From Caecitellus pseudoparvulus (taxonomy: Eukaryota; Bigyra: Bicosoecida): 64,000 nucleotides of DNA. Under the pieces are notes generated by a model that saw only the letters and a list, made by a program, of their open reading frames with translations, ran no database searches and had not been told where the DNA came from. The DNA lies in the NCBI GenBank assembly GCA_965644315.1, contig CBFFRQ010000068.1:1054001-1118000 (forward strand), given 5' to 3'. The stretch's first letter is position 1, and every line of letters begins with the position of its first letter. Shown piece by piece: positions 37,101 through 48,658 of the stretch. The translations under genes and the position numbers were made by a program.

Positions 37101-40100
37101 CCATCCCTGACAGCGAACAGGTAGCAGCACCCCTTGGCGCGCCTCTGCCCGCGTGGGGCACTCAAGTCACCCAGCCACCTGCATTTCCAAGCCCACACGA
37201 AGTGCCACGTTTTCCTCCGCATGTCTTCTTGACCCCCAGTGGCATCGCCACCACGCGCGCTTGGACTCTGCGGGCTTCCCAGATTCCGTCAGTGCTGCAA
37301 GCTGGCCCCCCTCCACCCTTGACCCTGGAGCACATGGTGCCTGTCGCTCAAGAGCAACGACAAGTCTTGGGGCAACGCCTAATGCTCAGATCTGTGGCCC
37401 GCATCGTCAAGGCCCTCGGGTTGGCAGGCATGGTGGCGCCGCCGACTGGGCAGTCTGAGCACGTGGTGTACAACGTTTACGGGGCTGAGGAGGGCACAGG
37501 GGCTTGCACGGTTGACTTGCCGGTGGGTCCTTTGGCCCCCGCCATCCCCACGCAGGCATGGGCCGGGGTGTGTGCCGCGTATGCAACTCAGATCTACGAC
37601 ACAGAGTTGGGGCCAGAGATCAGTCCCCCCTTGCCTCTCTCGCGGCTGGGGGTCGCGATGGTGCAGGGGTCACCCCCCGCATCGGGCGGGCAGAGAGGAC
37701 AGGCCGTGGCTGGTGACGAGGACGACGATGAAGATGATGAGGACGATGAAGCGGGGCGTGGTGAGGGGGGAGGTGGGGGGAGCCGCGGCGGGGGGATAGG
37801 CAAGGGCTTGGAGGCCGGGGAGGAGGAGGAGGAGTATGCGTCTGCCCCTGAGGATGTCCAGGACGAAGAAGGGCGAGATGACTCTGGGGCGGTTACGCTG
37901 TCCCCTGTGCCGCCGCGGCAGGGCGTCGTCAGCCCAGGTAGCCTGCTGGCGTCGTCCGGCCGCGAGCCGACACAGGGCAGCGCAAGCATGCCGGGCGACG
38001 AGCTGGAGGCGTTTCCCCGGCCGCAGTATGAGACTGATGAAGCCACGCTTGGTCGGGCCATTGCCGTGGATATCTCATCCATCACAGCAGCAGATTCGAC
38101 TGCGCAGGAGCCTTGGCCAGCCTGCCTCCATTTTGAGTCGCGATTTGAGAGTGGAAACCTCCGCTCAGCAACGCGAGTCGGCCCGCGAGAGTATGAACTC
38201 GCCCTTGAGCCAGACACAAACACCTGCCGACACACACAGTGGTTCTTTTTTGCGGTGTCGGGCATGGAAACCGAGTCACAGCCAGACTCCATGTGGCGGG
38301 GGCAAGATGTGCAGCCCGTGTACACGTTCCACCTGGTGAACTTGGAGAAGACAGATTCCTCGTATAACCATGGCATGCGCCCGGTTGTCTTCTTCGTCGG
38401 TGAGGACGACACGACGTCATCGGTGCCGCTGTGGGAGGCATGGGAACAGCGGGGGGACACTGCGGCCAGCGAGCTGGCCGGGCGCTTCCCCATCCTGCAG
38501 AGCAGCAGGCGTTTGTGGTTGCCGCCCATTCCAGGCGCTGGCTGGCGTCGAGCTGGGGAAGGCATCGTGTACTACCAAAACCACTACAGCAAGGTGAAGA
38601 AGATGCCGATATTGAGCCGTGTTGAGCTGCCTGGCAAGGGCGTGGATGAGGGGGAAGTGGACGAAGATGCAGAGGACGAAGACGACGAGGAAGGTGACAG
38701 CGACGGGGCAGAGGGGCCTGTCTTGGCCAAGGCAGGCGATGCCCCGGTCTCCCGGCTCTACACTGAGACGTTCAACATCACCTTCCCTGCGGGGACGAAG
38801 GCTGCCTTCCTCGCGTACTGCTTCCCCTACACCTACACTGACTTGAGTTTGGACATTTGCAGGTGGAGGTGGCGGTGTGAGCGTGTGTCCGGGGGCCAGA
38901 CAGTGGGGATCACAGAGCTTGCACATCCCCCCATGCCAGACTGCTCCGATTCTGGCGCATCGCCCTCCACAGCACAGCTGCAGGAGCGCCAAGACGGGCC
39001 GTGTGCTCTGGCTAGCCACCTTAGGCACGATCCTGTGCACAGCAGCTCCGGCAAGGGCCGCTTCCCGGGAGCCTTGGGTTCTGCCGGCACACATGTGCCG
39101 CTGGGGTCCACCTTCTCTAGCAAGATTATGGTTGAGAGCATGCTTTGTCGAAGCATCAGTGGAAACGCCTTGCCTCTCCTGACCATCACTGACTTCGGGG
39201 ATGGGGTAGCTGGCGCAGCTAGCGGCGCGGTACCTGTCATTCCCACTCCTGCCGCACCTATCCCTGCCGCAGGCGCCCCACTGCATCTGCGCCCAGTCGT
39301 GGTGCTTTCAGGGCGTGTGCACCCCGGCGAGACCAATGCCTCGTGGATGATGCGGGGGGTGCTGGATATGCTGACGTCTTCGTCCCCAATTGCCGCGGCA
39401 TCCCGCTCGCGGGCTGTGTGGAAGGTCGTGCCCTTCCTGAACCCCGACGGAGTTATCAATGGGCATCACCGCACCAACCTTGCCGGGGTGGACCTGAACC
39501 GGCACTGGTCCACGCCTACCCCGTCTGTTGCCCCCACCGTGTGGCACTTGAAGCGACTTCTTCATACAGTGCAGCGCCGCGGCCGATTGGTCCTGTACTG
39601 TGACTTCCATGGGCACTCGAGGCGGAAGAACATCTTCACCTTTGGCTGTGAGGTTTCCGTTAGCACTGCTGGGCCGGCAGCTGCTAAGGACGCCGCTGGC
39701 TGGTCTGCTTGGGTGCAGAAGGTGTTCCCTGCCCTCCTGGCTGCACGGGCTGACGACTTTGCCATGAAGAACTGCGCGTTCAAGGTGCAAAAGAGCAAGG
39801 CCAGCTGCGCCCGCGTGGCTGCGTGGCGGGATACGCCCATGGTGAACTCTTTCACGATTGAGGCATCCTTCGCAGGAGCCGACCAAGGCGCACACGGAGG
39901 CTGCCACTTCTCCACACAGCACTATGAGGAAATGGGGCATCACTTCGTTGCTTCTATGCACGACCTCATGGCTTTGTACCATGACCTACCCATCGCAGGG
40001 TCTGTGGCTGGCGTGGGGCCACAACAGCCCACGGCAGGCTCGGCTTTGGAGGCGCTGGTGTCACTGCCCACTGAAGCTGCCCGGACAGGAGCCTCCTTCG

Positions 40101-40990
40101 CCAAGGCATGTGTTCCTCCACCCCACGTCCTGCGGGGCAGTGCCCCGTGCCCCCCTAGCGCCAGCTGCGCGTCCCTTCTGAAGCACCTGAGCCTGCCGAA
40201 CAGTGCGCTGGCTGCCCTGGCTGGGACTGCCCCCATGTCAGCTCTGGCGGCAGCCTTCGGTCCCAGCCTGGCAACGTGGCCGCTCTTCCTGCCTAGCTTG
40301 CCTGAAGCCGATGTGCAGGTCATGTGCTCCACTGCTGCCTCGGTAACGGCGAGCCTCGCTGGCTGGTGTGAGGGCGCGGAAGACATGGGTGCTGGCGCGT
40401 TTCCCTGGCCGCTGGTCCTGGCACCCTTCAAGAATCTTCCCTTGGGGGGCGTGGCCGACTTGATGGCTACACTGAAGCTCGCACCCAAGTCCCGTGGCGC
40501 ACAAGCAGCTGCGGAGGAAAACCCTGCCCAAGGTGAAGCAGCCAGCACTCTCTCCCGGCGAAGCTCCAAAGCTGCACTACCCAAGGCACGCTCGTCGGCG
40601 AGCATGCGCAGTGCAGGTGCGCTTTCGGGCACCGGGGGTAGCACTCCGCGAAGTTTAGGAGTCGGTGGCGAGCTGGCGGGCCTTGTGTCATCCTGGCTGC
40701 GCGCGGGGGCGCCTAGTGCCAAGACTCCGCTGTTGATGCCCACAGCCATGGCCCGTGCCATCAAGACTTGTGCCGGCCTTGCCAAGGCGGCCGCCCAGGC
40801 TGCAAAGAAGAGTGTAGGCAGGAAGAAGCGTGTGGCCAAGAAGGGCGCAGGACGGACACGGCAGGCCCGGCGAACGCCCACAAAGCGCCCCACCACGGGT
40901 GGCAAAGGCAAGAAAGGCACCACTAAAAAGAAGAAACCCGTGCCAAGCGGCACGCCCAAGAAGCGGGTCGCCGCAGGAGCCGGTACGTAG
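34132..40990 (+). CDS. Cytosolic carboxypeptidase (M14, CCP1/AGTPBP1-like)
   Basis: Metallocarboxypeptidase that trims C-terminal glutamates from tubulin tails. Exon 1 is 34132-34798, the intron is 34799-34868, and exon 2 is 34869-40990, giving 2,262 residues, nearly twice human AGTPBP1. The N-terminal ~500 residues are helical, armadillo-like. The CCP N-domain starts near residue 1307 (FESRFESGNLRSATRV, then HTQWFFFAVSGM). Zinc ligands are HPGE (about 1705) and the His of DFHGHS (about 1800). NPDG, DLNRHW and the catalytic Glu in TIEASF (about 1885) are present, so it should be active. Two very acidic inserts (37717-37880 and 38640-38720) interrupt it, and the C-terminus is a Lys/Arg-rich tail. 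A GTGAGT at 35604 may mark an additional in-frame intron. Confidence 0.92.
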
Positions 40991-41073
40991 GTGGCGTTGT
41001 TTGCCTTAGGAGGCAGCAAGTCCACCTCCAGTGCCTTGGCAGCAGCCCCGGGGCGCTCAATCCGCTGGTGGCC

Positions 41074-41407
41074 ATGCCACGCAATGTATTGAAGGCCAAC
41101 TTGCCTACGAAGCTCTGCCAAGTGTGTGGGCGCCCGTTTACGTGGCGCAAGAAGTGGGAGCGAGGTGCGCAAAGGTGCTCATCTGACGTCACGCATACCA
41201 AATACCGCACCTTGCCCCCGCTTTGCAGATTGGGAGCACGTTACTGTCTGCTCAAAGCGGTGCAAGAGCGCGAAAAGGCGCCCGAGTCTACATGAGCAAG
41301 TGCATTTCTCTGCGGCAGCTGCAGCAGCCGCAGTGGCGGGGCCTACGCTGGTCCTCGACACTGAAGAAGAGGTGCCCTGCATACCTCACAACGAGCCGCA
41401 GCGGTAG
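41074..41407 (+). CDS. DUF2256 zinc-ribbon protein
   Basis: Exon 1 is 41074-41164, the intron is 41165-41228 (GTGCGC..TTTGCAG), and exon 2 is 41229-41407, giving 89 residues. The core matches DUF2256: KLCQVCGRPFTWRKKWER, then WEHVTVCSKRCKSAKRR, with four cysteines in CxxC...CxxxC spacing for one zinc. The family is small and usually bacterial or algal; its function is not established. An Ala-rich C-terminal extension is added. The ATG lies only 83 bp after the carboxypeptidase stop, so its promoter must sit in that gene's 3' end. Its stop is 5 bp from the stop of the photolyase-like gene on the other strand. Confidence 0.88.
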
Positions 41408-41412
41408 GAGGC

Positions 41413-43587
41413 CTAGGCAATGCTGGAGTAGACGAGCCGAGCAAACTGCTCTGCTTTGCTCTCGTCATCTCTGCTGTCGCCTTCAGTGGCCGTGCTGCTG
41501 TCAGCCCAACGTGCCTGGGGCACTCGCACGCGAGGGTGGCGCTTGAGTGCGCCGATGGGCAGCGCGCTCGGCTTCAAGACTCCTTGTGCAAAAGCAATTG
41601 ACAGGATTTGTACAGGGCTAATCAGACCCCCTTGCCATGCAGTCACACTGTGCAAGGTGCCAACCAGCCCTTGGCTGTCTCGTGCCAGGCACCCCGCCAG
41701 GACAGGGTGGAGGAAGCGCGCAACTTGTGTCAGGCACTGCACTGAGCTGTGTGCCGGCGGTGGGAGGGAACTTGCAGCGGAAAGGGTCGTGTCCAGGGCA
41801 TGGTGCCACTCCCACTGAGTAGGAAGCGAGTCTCCCATGCAGGCGACGACGAATGCATCCGCCACAGCTATGGGCAGGAGGCTGTGCACACAGAATCGCC
41901 GGAGCAGGCGGCGCGTGTGCATCGCCGGCACGGAGCTACCGGCAGCTTGGGCTGCTGCCTGTGCCCGTAAAAGTTGCTGCAGGGCGTGCAGGGGGCTCAG
42001 GGTGCCCGCCTGCACGCTGCGCAGGACCATGCCCATGTCCCCGCCCGACAACTCACGTTGCAGGGCGACTCTGTGCCACGTGCCCTCGCTACCACCCACC
42101 TGCTCGGCGCGGGAAGCGGCCAGCCACACTCTGCGGAGCGCCATGACGGCAGCAGGCTCAGTCGTGGCATCGGGTGTTGCCCCTGCGTCTGGTTCACACA
42201 CAGTTGGGATGTTCCCCGCGCCACAAATGGCCGCAGCCAGGTCGCCTGCCACCCCCTTCACCAGTTGCTGCATGCCTTGAGCGTCAGGGAGTTGGGGACG
42301 GCGATCAGCAGGCAGGGGCAGGAAGTGCAGGCGCCGGGCCCACTCGGCTGCCAGGGGCAGTGTGGCTTCTGCGGTGCTCCAGAAGAACTGACAGGCAGCG
42401 AAGGGCTGCACAGCCACTTCAGCGGCCATGGTGGCCGTTAGCTCTGACAAGGACGGCATGCAGCGGCGGAAGGGAGCAGTGCCCGGGTCGGGCGCCGTGG
42501 CCGCTCCTTCCTGCAGTGCCGCTGCTTTGAGCGCCTTTGGGAGCTGGCACGGGCGAGGAGCGCAACTGTCCACGACGACAAGGGGTGTGTCCAGGCTCCC
42601 GATGAGGGCGCCCAGGTCTTGGTATCCCCCAGGACTGCCGACGGCGTCCGTGAAGGTGGCACTGGCAGCCACTGCACGGGCAACTCGAGCCACGAGGGCG
42701 CCAGCCTTGCCAGGCGTCGCTTGCAGGGGGATGTGCCGGGCACCTCCCCGCTTGCAGTTGGCATGGAAGGCACGTAGGGCTGGCAAGAGCGGGTGGTTTC
42801 CGTCTTGCATAGCTTGCGATGCCTGGGGTGTGTGGGTGGTCAAGACCAGCAGAGGAAGGCCGCATGCGTGCGCCAGCCAGCCGGCACTCCACAGCGCCCA
42901 ATTGTCACGCGCCCGCAGACACCCCCGCGACCAGTACACAAAGCTGCGAGGGGGGGATTCCTCAGGTGGTACTTGAGGGGGGAAGACGACCGCCCTCGCA
43001 GCAATGTCCGCCGGCCAGTGCCTCCACAGCACACGCTGCAGGGGGTCGCTGCTCGCCACGGCACTTCCTCCGGCGCCTGGCGGCAGTTCCGGGGGACACA
43101 CTGGTCGCACAGCCTGAAAGGCCGCGGCATCTTGAATCTTTGGCTGTGCTGGTGCCTGTGCCTCGGCTGCATCTGCAAAGGCGCTTGCCCACTGCTGGCT
43201 CCGAGTCGCGGCAGCAGCGGCTGCGGCCGCCGCTTCTTCTTCCCTTGCAGCCCGCAAGGCTGCCCTGCGAGCCTTCTTGCGCTCCAGGACTTCTTCATCT
43301 TCTTGAAATGTAGGGAATCCCTCTTTCTTCCTGGTGATGGCGGGCCACGGTCGACGGCGCAGCGCCGTCTTGGCCTTGAGCGCGCCGTTGCTCATCCACG
43401 CGGCGAGTTTTTCTGCCGACATGGCAGGCAGGGGGTCTGGCGCTGGCGTCGGCTCTGGATGGGAAGCCGTAGTGTTTCTTCTTCGCTTTGTCCCTCGCTC
43501 TGGCCGCCCCCTCGCCGAACGACTGAAGACCGGGGCCAGTGGAGCAGCGAGAGTGCAGTCGATTTCCGCACGGGCCAAGGCAGGCCA
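41413..43587 (-). CDS. Divergent class II photolyase/cryptochrome-like protein
   Basis: The main exon is 43587-41413 (724 codons). It is joined by a phase-0 intron (43664-43588, GTGAGT..CCGCAG) to an upstream exon ending at 43665 whose start I cannot fix; an internal ATG at 43422 is an alternative start. The N-terminal alpha/beta part has the class II photolyase hallmark, SFVYWSRGCLRARDNWALWS followed by GLPLLVL. A later LSPLHALQQLLRAQ and a RRLLRRFC segment align in order with the FAD-domain helices of that class. The conserved Trp/Asp/His motifs around the flavin are missing or unrecognisable. A Lys/Ala-rich helix (residues about 95-130) precedes the fold. It may be a non-repair, non-flavin descendant. 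Confidence 0.68.
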   Translation of the reverse strand, partial: WPALARAEIDCTLAAPLAPVFSRSARGRPERGTKRRRNTTASHPEPTPAPDPLPAMSAEKLAAWMSNGALKAKTALRRRPWPAITRKKEGFPTFQEDEEVLERKKARRAALRAAREEEAAAAAAAAATRSQQWASAFADAAEAQAPAQPKIQDAAAFQAVRPVCPPELPPGAGGSAVASSDPLQRVLWRHWPADIAARAVVFPPQVPPEESPPRSFVYWSRGCLRARDNWALWSAGWLAHACGLPLLVLTTHTPQASQAMQDGNHPLLPALRAFHANCKRGGARHIPLQATPGKAGALVARVARAVAASATFTDAVGSPGGYQDLGALIGSLDTPLVVVDSCAPRPCQLPKALKAAALQEGAATAPDPGTAPFRRCMPSLSELTATMAAEVAVQPFAACQFFWSTAEATLPLAAEWARRLHFLPLPADRRPQLPDAQGMQQLVKGVAGDLAAAICGAGNIPTVCEPDAGATPDATTEPAAVMALRRVWLAASRAEQVGGSEGTWHRVALQRELSGGDMGMVLRSVQAGTLSPLHALQQLLRAQAAAQAAGSSVPAMHTRRLLRRFCVHSLLPIAVADAFVVACMGDSLPTQWEWHHALDTTLSAASSLPPPAHSSVQCLTQVARFLHPVLAGCLARDSQGLVGTLHSVTAWQGGLISPVQILSIAFAQGVLKPSALPIGALKRHPRVRVPQARWADSSTATEGDSRDDESKAEQFARLVYSSIA

Positions 43588-43664
43588 CTGCGGACCAAAG
43601 CAGCAGTGGAAAGGGGCGGTTGCAGGCTCAGATCACTGTGCAGTTTCATGGTCATGCCACTCAC

Positions 43665-44643
43665 CAAGGCGTGTGTGTGTCCAGTGGGGTCCCCGTGCAG
43701 CACGAGCCGTGGGGCGCGCTGCACGCTGTCCCAAGCCACGCGCACTTGCCGAGCAGGCTGTGCAGCACACAGAGCTCGCTCCGCCAACCTGATCAGGCAG
43801 GCAGGGGCCGCGCAGTGCTTGCATGGACATGTGCAGGTGGCAAAGGCGGCCGTACCGGACGCATGCAAGCACAGGAGAAGGCAAGTCGGGGCTGCCGCCG
43901 CCGCGCACAGAGTTGTCTGTGCAGCGGGCGTTTGAACGCAGCTGACGTCGGGGGGGCGGAGGAGTGCAGGCACTCATGGCGCGGGGGGGGAGATAGGAAG
44001 CACTGGAGTGGACATTCACTGCAGCTTGCTGTGTTGGAAACCAGCTCCTGGTTGTGCAGCGCCCGCACGAGTGTGGAAAAGTGCACGGAGTGCCACGTGC
44101 CACACCTGCAGAAGCCAACAACCCTGACTCCCCCCCCACGGCAAGCTGTGGCTTGAGCAAGTCTGATAATAGCCCTAGCAGCCACAATGTTTCTCTCCAC
44201 AGTCCATCCGGTCGCTGTGTGCCCCTCAACTGCCTCGCGCCTGTGCCCTGCACTGCGAAGCTCGTGCACGGTGCACTGCAGCAAGCCGTTGATACGCCGC
44301 CGACGTGACAGGAGCTGTATCGCGTGCGACGTAGAATACGCCCAGTGAGTGTGTGAGCGCGCTGGGGAGCAACAAACCATGAAGGTGTTACATTCAGGGC
44401 ACAGACATGACTCTTCAGTCATGGACGGCGGCGAGGCCGCCGGCGCTGCTGCGCAGGGCAGGATACACGTGTAGAGCGGTGCTGCCACTGCCTCCGCGCT
44501 GTGTGTTCCCGCCCTTGCCTTGCACGTGGCCTGCTGGGCGCGCCAGCTCTCCTAAGTCACGCCAGATGAATGACCTCACATAAGTGTTCGTGGGTCGCAG
44601 GTATTCAGTCCCCCGTGGGCATCAGCAGCCTCAAGCAGTCGTC
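43665..44643. other. Unresolved region upstream of photolyase-like gene
   Basis: The minus strand from about 43,900 to 43,665 reads open into the splice donor at 43664 (segments such as VAWDSVQRAPRLVLHGDP), so it probably contains 5' exons of the photolyase-like gene. From about 43,980 to 44,643 both strands carry Cys/His/Ser-rich open frames without recognisable motifs. The region must also hold the promoter of the TPR gene on the plus strand. Confidence 0.3.
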
Positions 44644-47600
44644 ATGGCAACGGCCTCAGCAGGTGCTCATGGCACGCCCTCCATGCCTGCCAATCTTTCC
44701 TCCCACGGTCAGTTGAGCCACATCGCTGCAAGATTGCCGCCGGAAACCGCCCTCCTGGGAGTTTTCCGGCGGGCAGCTGTTTCTCGCCTCGTGTCCGGCT
44801 TGTTGGTCGTTCGGCTTGCATGTGCAATGATTGACGCGCCCTGGCCAGGCATCGTCGCAGGGACTCCCCCGTTTGCCTGTGTAGAATTCTGCCCGGGGTC
44901 GAAACTTGTCCCCAACAGGGTCGTTTGTCATCACCATTGGTCCTTGCCGCCTCCACACCCGCTTGCTCTGCTCCTCGTTCGCAGAGCCGCCAGCAAGCTC
45001 GGCAGCTGCTTCTCCAGCTGCCACGGCCAAGCAGTCAAACAGCTCTCCGCCTGCAGCCGCTGGCGTGCCAGCGGTGCCCGTCTCTGAGCCAGAGGCAGCA
45101 GCCCCTGCTGCATCTTCCACAGTAGCCACTCCTGCTGACACTTCCAGTGCGCCGGCGCCCTCTCCTGCGCCGCAGGCGGCGCCTGCCACTGCCGCTGCGC
45201 CCGACGCTGCTGCAGCTGCTGCTCAAGGTTCTGAAGCTGACAAGCCGGCCAGTTCTGGGCCAGCTCCCACCGCGCCAGAGGCTGCCCCCCCTGCCACTGG
45301 TTCAGATCAGCCTTCTGCTAGCCCCGTCCCCGCCCCTGCCGCGCCTGCTTCCAGCTCGCAAGGGCCGCCGCGCATTGACACAAGTGCCCCCTCCAGGCCT
45401 AACCCCGAGACCCGCGGGCCGGTTGCCCAAGCCTCCGAGTTACTGAAGCAAAGCAAGCCTAACGAGGCGCGGGAGCTTCTGCAAGCAGCAGTGGAGAGCA
45501 ATCCCTCCGATGGCGAGGCATGGCTGCTTCTGGGGCGTGTCTTCTTTGCATCGCAGTCCTTCACCGAGGCGCTGGCGTCGTACAGCAATGCCATGGAGGT
45601 GAACGCCAGCGATTACAGGGTCTGGTTCCACATCGGCGAGCTGTACTCCGCATGTGAACAGTTCCATGACGCTGAGACAGCCTACAAACATGCTCAGAGC
45701 TTGCCTGGCGCCAACATGGCCGTGCTGCAGCAACGCCTTGCAGCTGTGGGTGAAGCCGCTGCTGCAGCGGCAAGTGCGCCCAACCCGGCAGCGCCGCCTG
45801 CCGCTCAGCAGGCTCCTCCACCACATGCCAACACCGGTGGGCCCTTCCCGGCCACATCACAGGCCCCCAGCCATGCCCCGCCACCCCCTCCCCAAACCCA
45901 GCAAGGGCACCCCCAGCAGCAGATGGGCCAACCTGACACGGCGCCGGCACCCCGGGACAGCGCCCACACTGTCGTGCCACCTCGCCTGACAGAGAGCCAG
46001 TACGAGCACAGCCATGGCCGCAGCGTGTTCAGCACTCTGGGTGGCGCCACCACCCACAACCCCAGCCAGCGCCTGCCGCCTTCCGAAGTCACCGTCACCA
46101 CGGGAGCGGGCTCCATGGGCAAGTTCACCTGCCTCGCAGCGCCGCTGTCCACGCTGCAGGAGCACTGCGTGCCCTCCAGTCTGACCCAGACCGCGCCTCT
46201 GAAGGACCTGCTGGTGGACACACCCCGAGCCCTGTCCCAGGTGCTCGCTGCGGAGGACGGCGGGCGGGGGTCCGGGCCTGTGCCGCCCGAGGGGCCAGGA
46301 GAGGATGTTTGGCTGCTCCCCGTCTCTGTGCTGCGCCTGTGGTTTCTGCTGGCGGTGTCCGACCACTCTCGACACACGGCACACACCCTGTACCCTGACC
46401 AGCACCAGGCACCCCCCCCCCTGCCCCCCATCCACTACAACCTCCTGGGGGACCTGGCCATGGAGGCCGCTGCAGCAGCAAGTGGCGGTGCCCCTGTGGC
46501 CCAGCCCGTGCCTGTCGGCAGCGAGGGCATGGGGCACTACCCTGCCGGCCCAGCAGCGCCCCAGCCCTCCCACGGTGGCCACCTCGCGGCACCACCACCT
46601 GCCCCGCAAGCCCCCGCCGCAGGGGCCAAGGTGGAGCCCGTGACAGCTGCAGAGGTGCGTGCGATGTTTGGGGCGCGCTTCGCCAACCGCATCCGGGGGC
46701 GCAAGGGCATCCGCCTCATGGGCGTGCCGCCGCCCTCTGCCAACCCGCCGCCGCCAGGCGAGGCTGCTCGCCTCGCAGAGGCTGCCCGCAGCCTTGTCGC
46801 GTGCATGGGCGCCAACGCAGTCCCGGCGCCTCTGTGGAGCTGGACCCTCGCTGAGCTGGGCCTGCCACGGTCCATGCGAGGCGGCCCGGACGCGCCCCCT
46901 GACCTGCCCCTGCCGCAGTGGGCCGGTGCCCTGCGCCAAGCCCAGCCCACCGTGCCAGGCGTGGCTGTGCACGTGGAAGAGGGCGGCAGTGGCGGGCGCA
47001 TCCTGCTGCGCCTGCCCAGTTGGCCTCTCAAGGCGCGGGCCAGCCGCCGGGTGGCACGTCTGCAGCGCCTGCGGGTGGCAGGTGCGGCGGATGTGGGGTC
47101 TGACGATGAGATCTCCTCCGTGGACACCGCCGATGACGAGGATGAGGACCGCTTCGTGCCTGTGCAGCCAGTGGGCAGCGCTGCGGGTGGTGCTGCGTCC
47201 AGCCGCTCCCGCCCTCAGTCCCAGACGACAGCGGGTGCCACTGGCGGTGTCAAGCGGCCCCGGGCACCCTCAGGCACCACTCACCCCTCCCAGGGCCCCC
47301 CAGCCTCCAACCCGGCCTGGGCACCTGGCATGCAAGCCGGCACTCAATTCGGGGTACCACGGCAGATGGCAGGGGGGGGCGCCCCCCCCTCATCCGGAGT
47401 GCAGGGAGGGTACGTCCCCTCAGCACAAGACTTCCTCGGCCACGGCCAAGGGGGCGCTGCCAAAGCCTCTGGCCCTGGCGCGCCGCCCCACCCAGGCCAA
47501 GGCGACTACCGCCAGATGCAAGCTGCCCCTGGGCATGGTGGCTTTCCTGGGGGTGGGTACGGCCACCCTGGGCAGGGGGGCGCAGGGGGGGGCCCTGGAC

Positions 47601-48160
47601 AGTACGCTCCCCAGGGAGGCGGCTTCCCGCCCCCTGGCACATCTGGCTTCCCCACTGGCGGCATGCACCCTCACATGGCTGGCCCGCAGGGTGGCTACCC
47701 CGGTCACCCAGGCATGGCGTACGGACCCCCCCCTGGCACAGCTGGAGGCGGCTACCAGTACCCCAGCCAAGGTATGCCCGGGCAGTACCCCCAGTTCTCC
47801 ATGGCTCAGCAGCACCCTGGTGCTCAGCTGTATGCCAACTCGGCGCCTCCGCACGGCGTGCAGCAGTCACAGCAGCAGGCATATGGCATGCACCCAAGCG
47901 GCGCACAGATGCAGCAGCAGCAACAGCAGCAACAGCAGCAGCAGCCTCCGCCTGGCTACTTTGACCCAGCTCAGCACATGCAGCAGGGGAGAGGGTACCC
48001 TGGCCAGCCAGGCATGCCCCAGCACATGCAGTATGGCGGGCACATGCAGGGCTACGCGGGCGGCCCACCGCCTCAGGGCTACCCAGGCCAGTTCGACCCT
48101 GCTGCCATGGCATATTACCAGCAGCAAGGGCAAGGCCCGCCGCCTGGGCAACAGCGTTAG
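44644..48160 (+). CDS. TPR and Pro/Gln-rich protein, possible Cyc8/Ssn6-type corepressor
   Basis: Exon 1 is 44644-44707, the intron is 44708-44984 (277 nt, GTCAGT..TCGCAG), and exon 2 is 44985-48160, giving 1,079 residues. After an Ala/Pro-rich lead come two to three TPR motifs (about residues 165-270: ASELLKQSKPNEARELLQAA, then DGEAWLLLGRVFFASQSFTE, and VWFHIGELYSACEQFHDAET). The rest is low-complexity Pro/Gly/Gln with a short basic patch (about 585-600) and an acidic stretch near 725. The C-terminus ends in poly-Gln and PGYP repeats. The TPR sequence style matches Cyc8/Ssn6 or UTX, which suggests a nuclear scaffold; the number of repeats is small, so this is tentative. It is convergent with the small membrane protein gene (40 bp). 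Confidence 0.78.
47910..47948 (+). repeat. CAG/CAA tract encoding poly-Gln
   Basis: A run of CAG and CAA codons encodes about eleven glutamines interrupted by nothing but synonymous changes. It sits inside the Gln/Pro-rich tail of the TPR protein. Such tracts are usually length-polymorphic. Confidence 0.85.
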
Positions 48161-48200
48161 ATGGGGCTGCATGGGTGACTGCGGTGCTCACAATGCATTC

Positions 48201-48658
48201 TCATGCCCCGCGCGCACCGGGTGTTGGGCGGGAGCAGTTTGCCTGCAGGTCCAGCACCGCGAGCCGCAGCTGCAGCACTTCGCGTTCAAGGGCTTTCAGG
48301 CGGCCGTTGAACGACACAGGCTGCTCAGCTGTCTGGTCGTCGACGAGGCCCTCTCTCTGTGCCAGGTCCTCTCGGCCAATGTCTTTGAAGAAATTCCGCT
48401 GGCGGGCCTGGGACGGGAGCAGAGGTTCGCGGCGTTTCACTTGAGTTTCGCACAGGCGTGGTCGGCGTGGCACTGCGGCCTGCAGCACCTCACCCTGTAA
48501 TCAGTGGAGAGCGAGTTCATGATCATGAGCCCAAACAGCACCAGGGCAACTGCTGCTAGTGCGGTGCATGCCAAATTCCTTCGCCACCAGCTCACACGTG
48601 GTGCACCACCATCCTCTCTCCCTGCCTCCCCCAGCATGCGGTCGCGTTCAGCACTCAT
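48201..48658 (-). CDS. Small type II membrane protein with coiled coil
   Basis: Exon 1 is 48658-48494 (55 codons), the intron is 48493-48408 (GTGAGG..TCCCAG), and exon 2 is 48407-48201, giving 123 residues. A basic segment (VSWWRRN) precedes one transmembrane helix (LACTALAAVALVLFGLMIM). The C-terminal part is a short amphipathic coiled coil (FNGRLKALEREVLQLRLAVL). The topology resembles a tail-in-lumen or subunit-type single-pass protein. I do not recognise a family. Both splice sites and phases agree. Confidence 0.68.

Noticed and set aside
45857-46972. 371-codon minus-strand ORF
   Set aside because: Antisense to the Pro/Gly-rich part of the TPR gene; Arg/Gly/Ala shadow without motifs.
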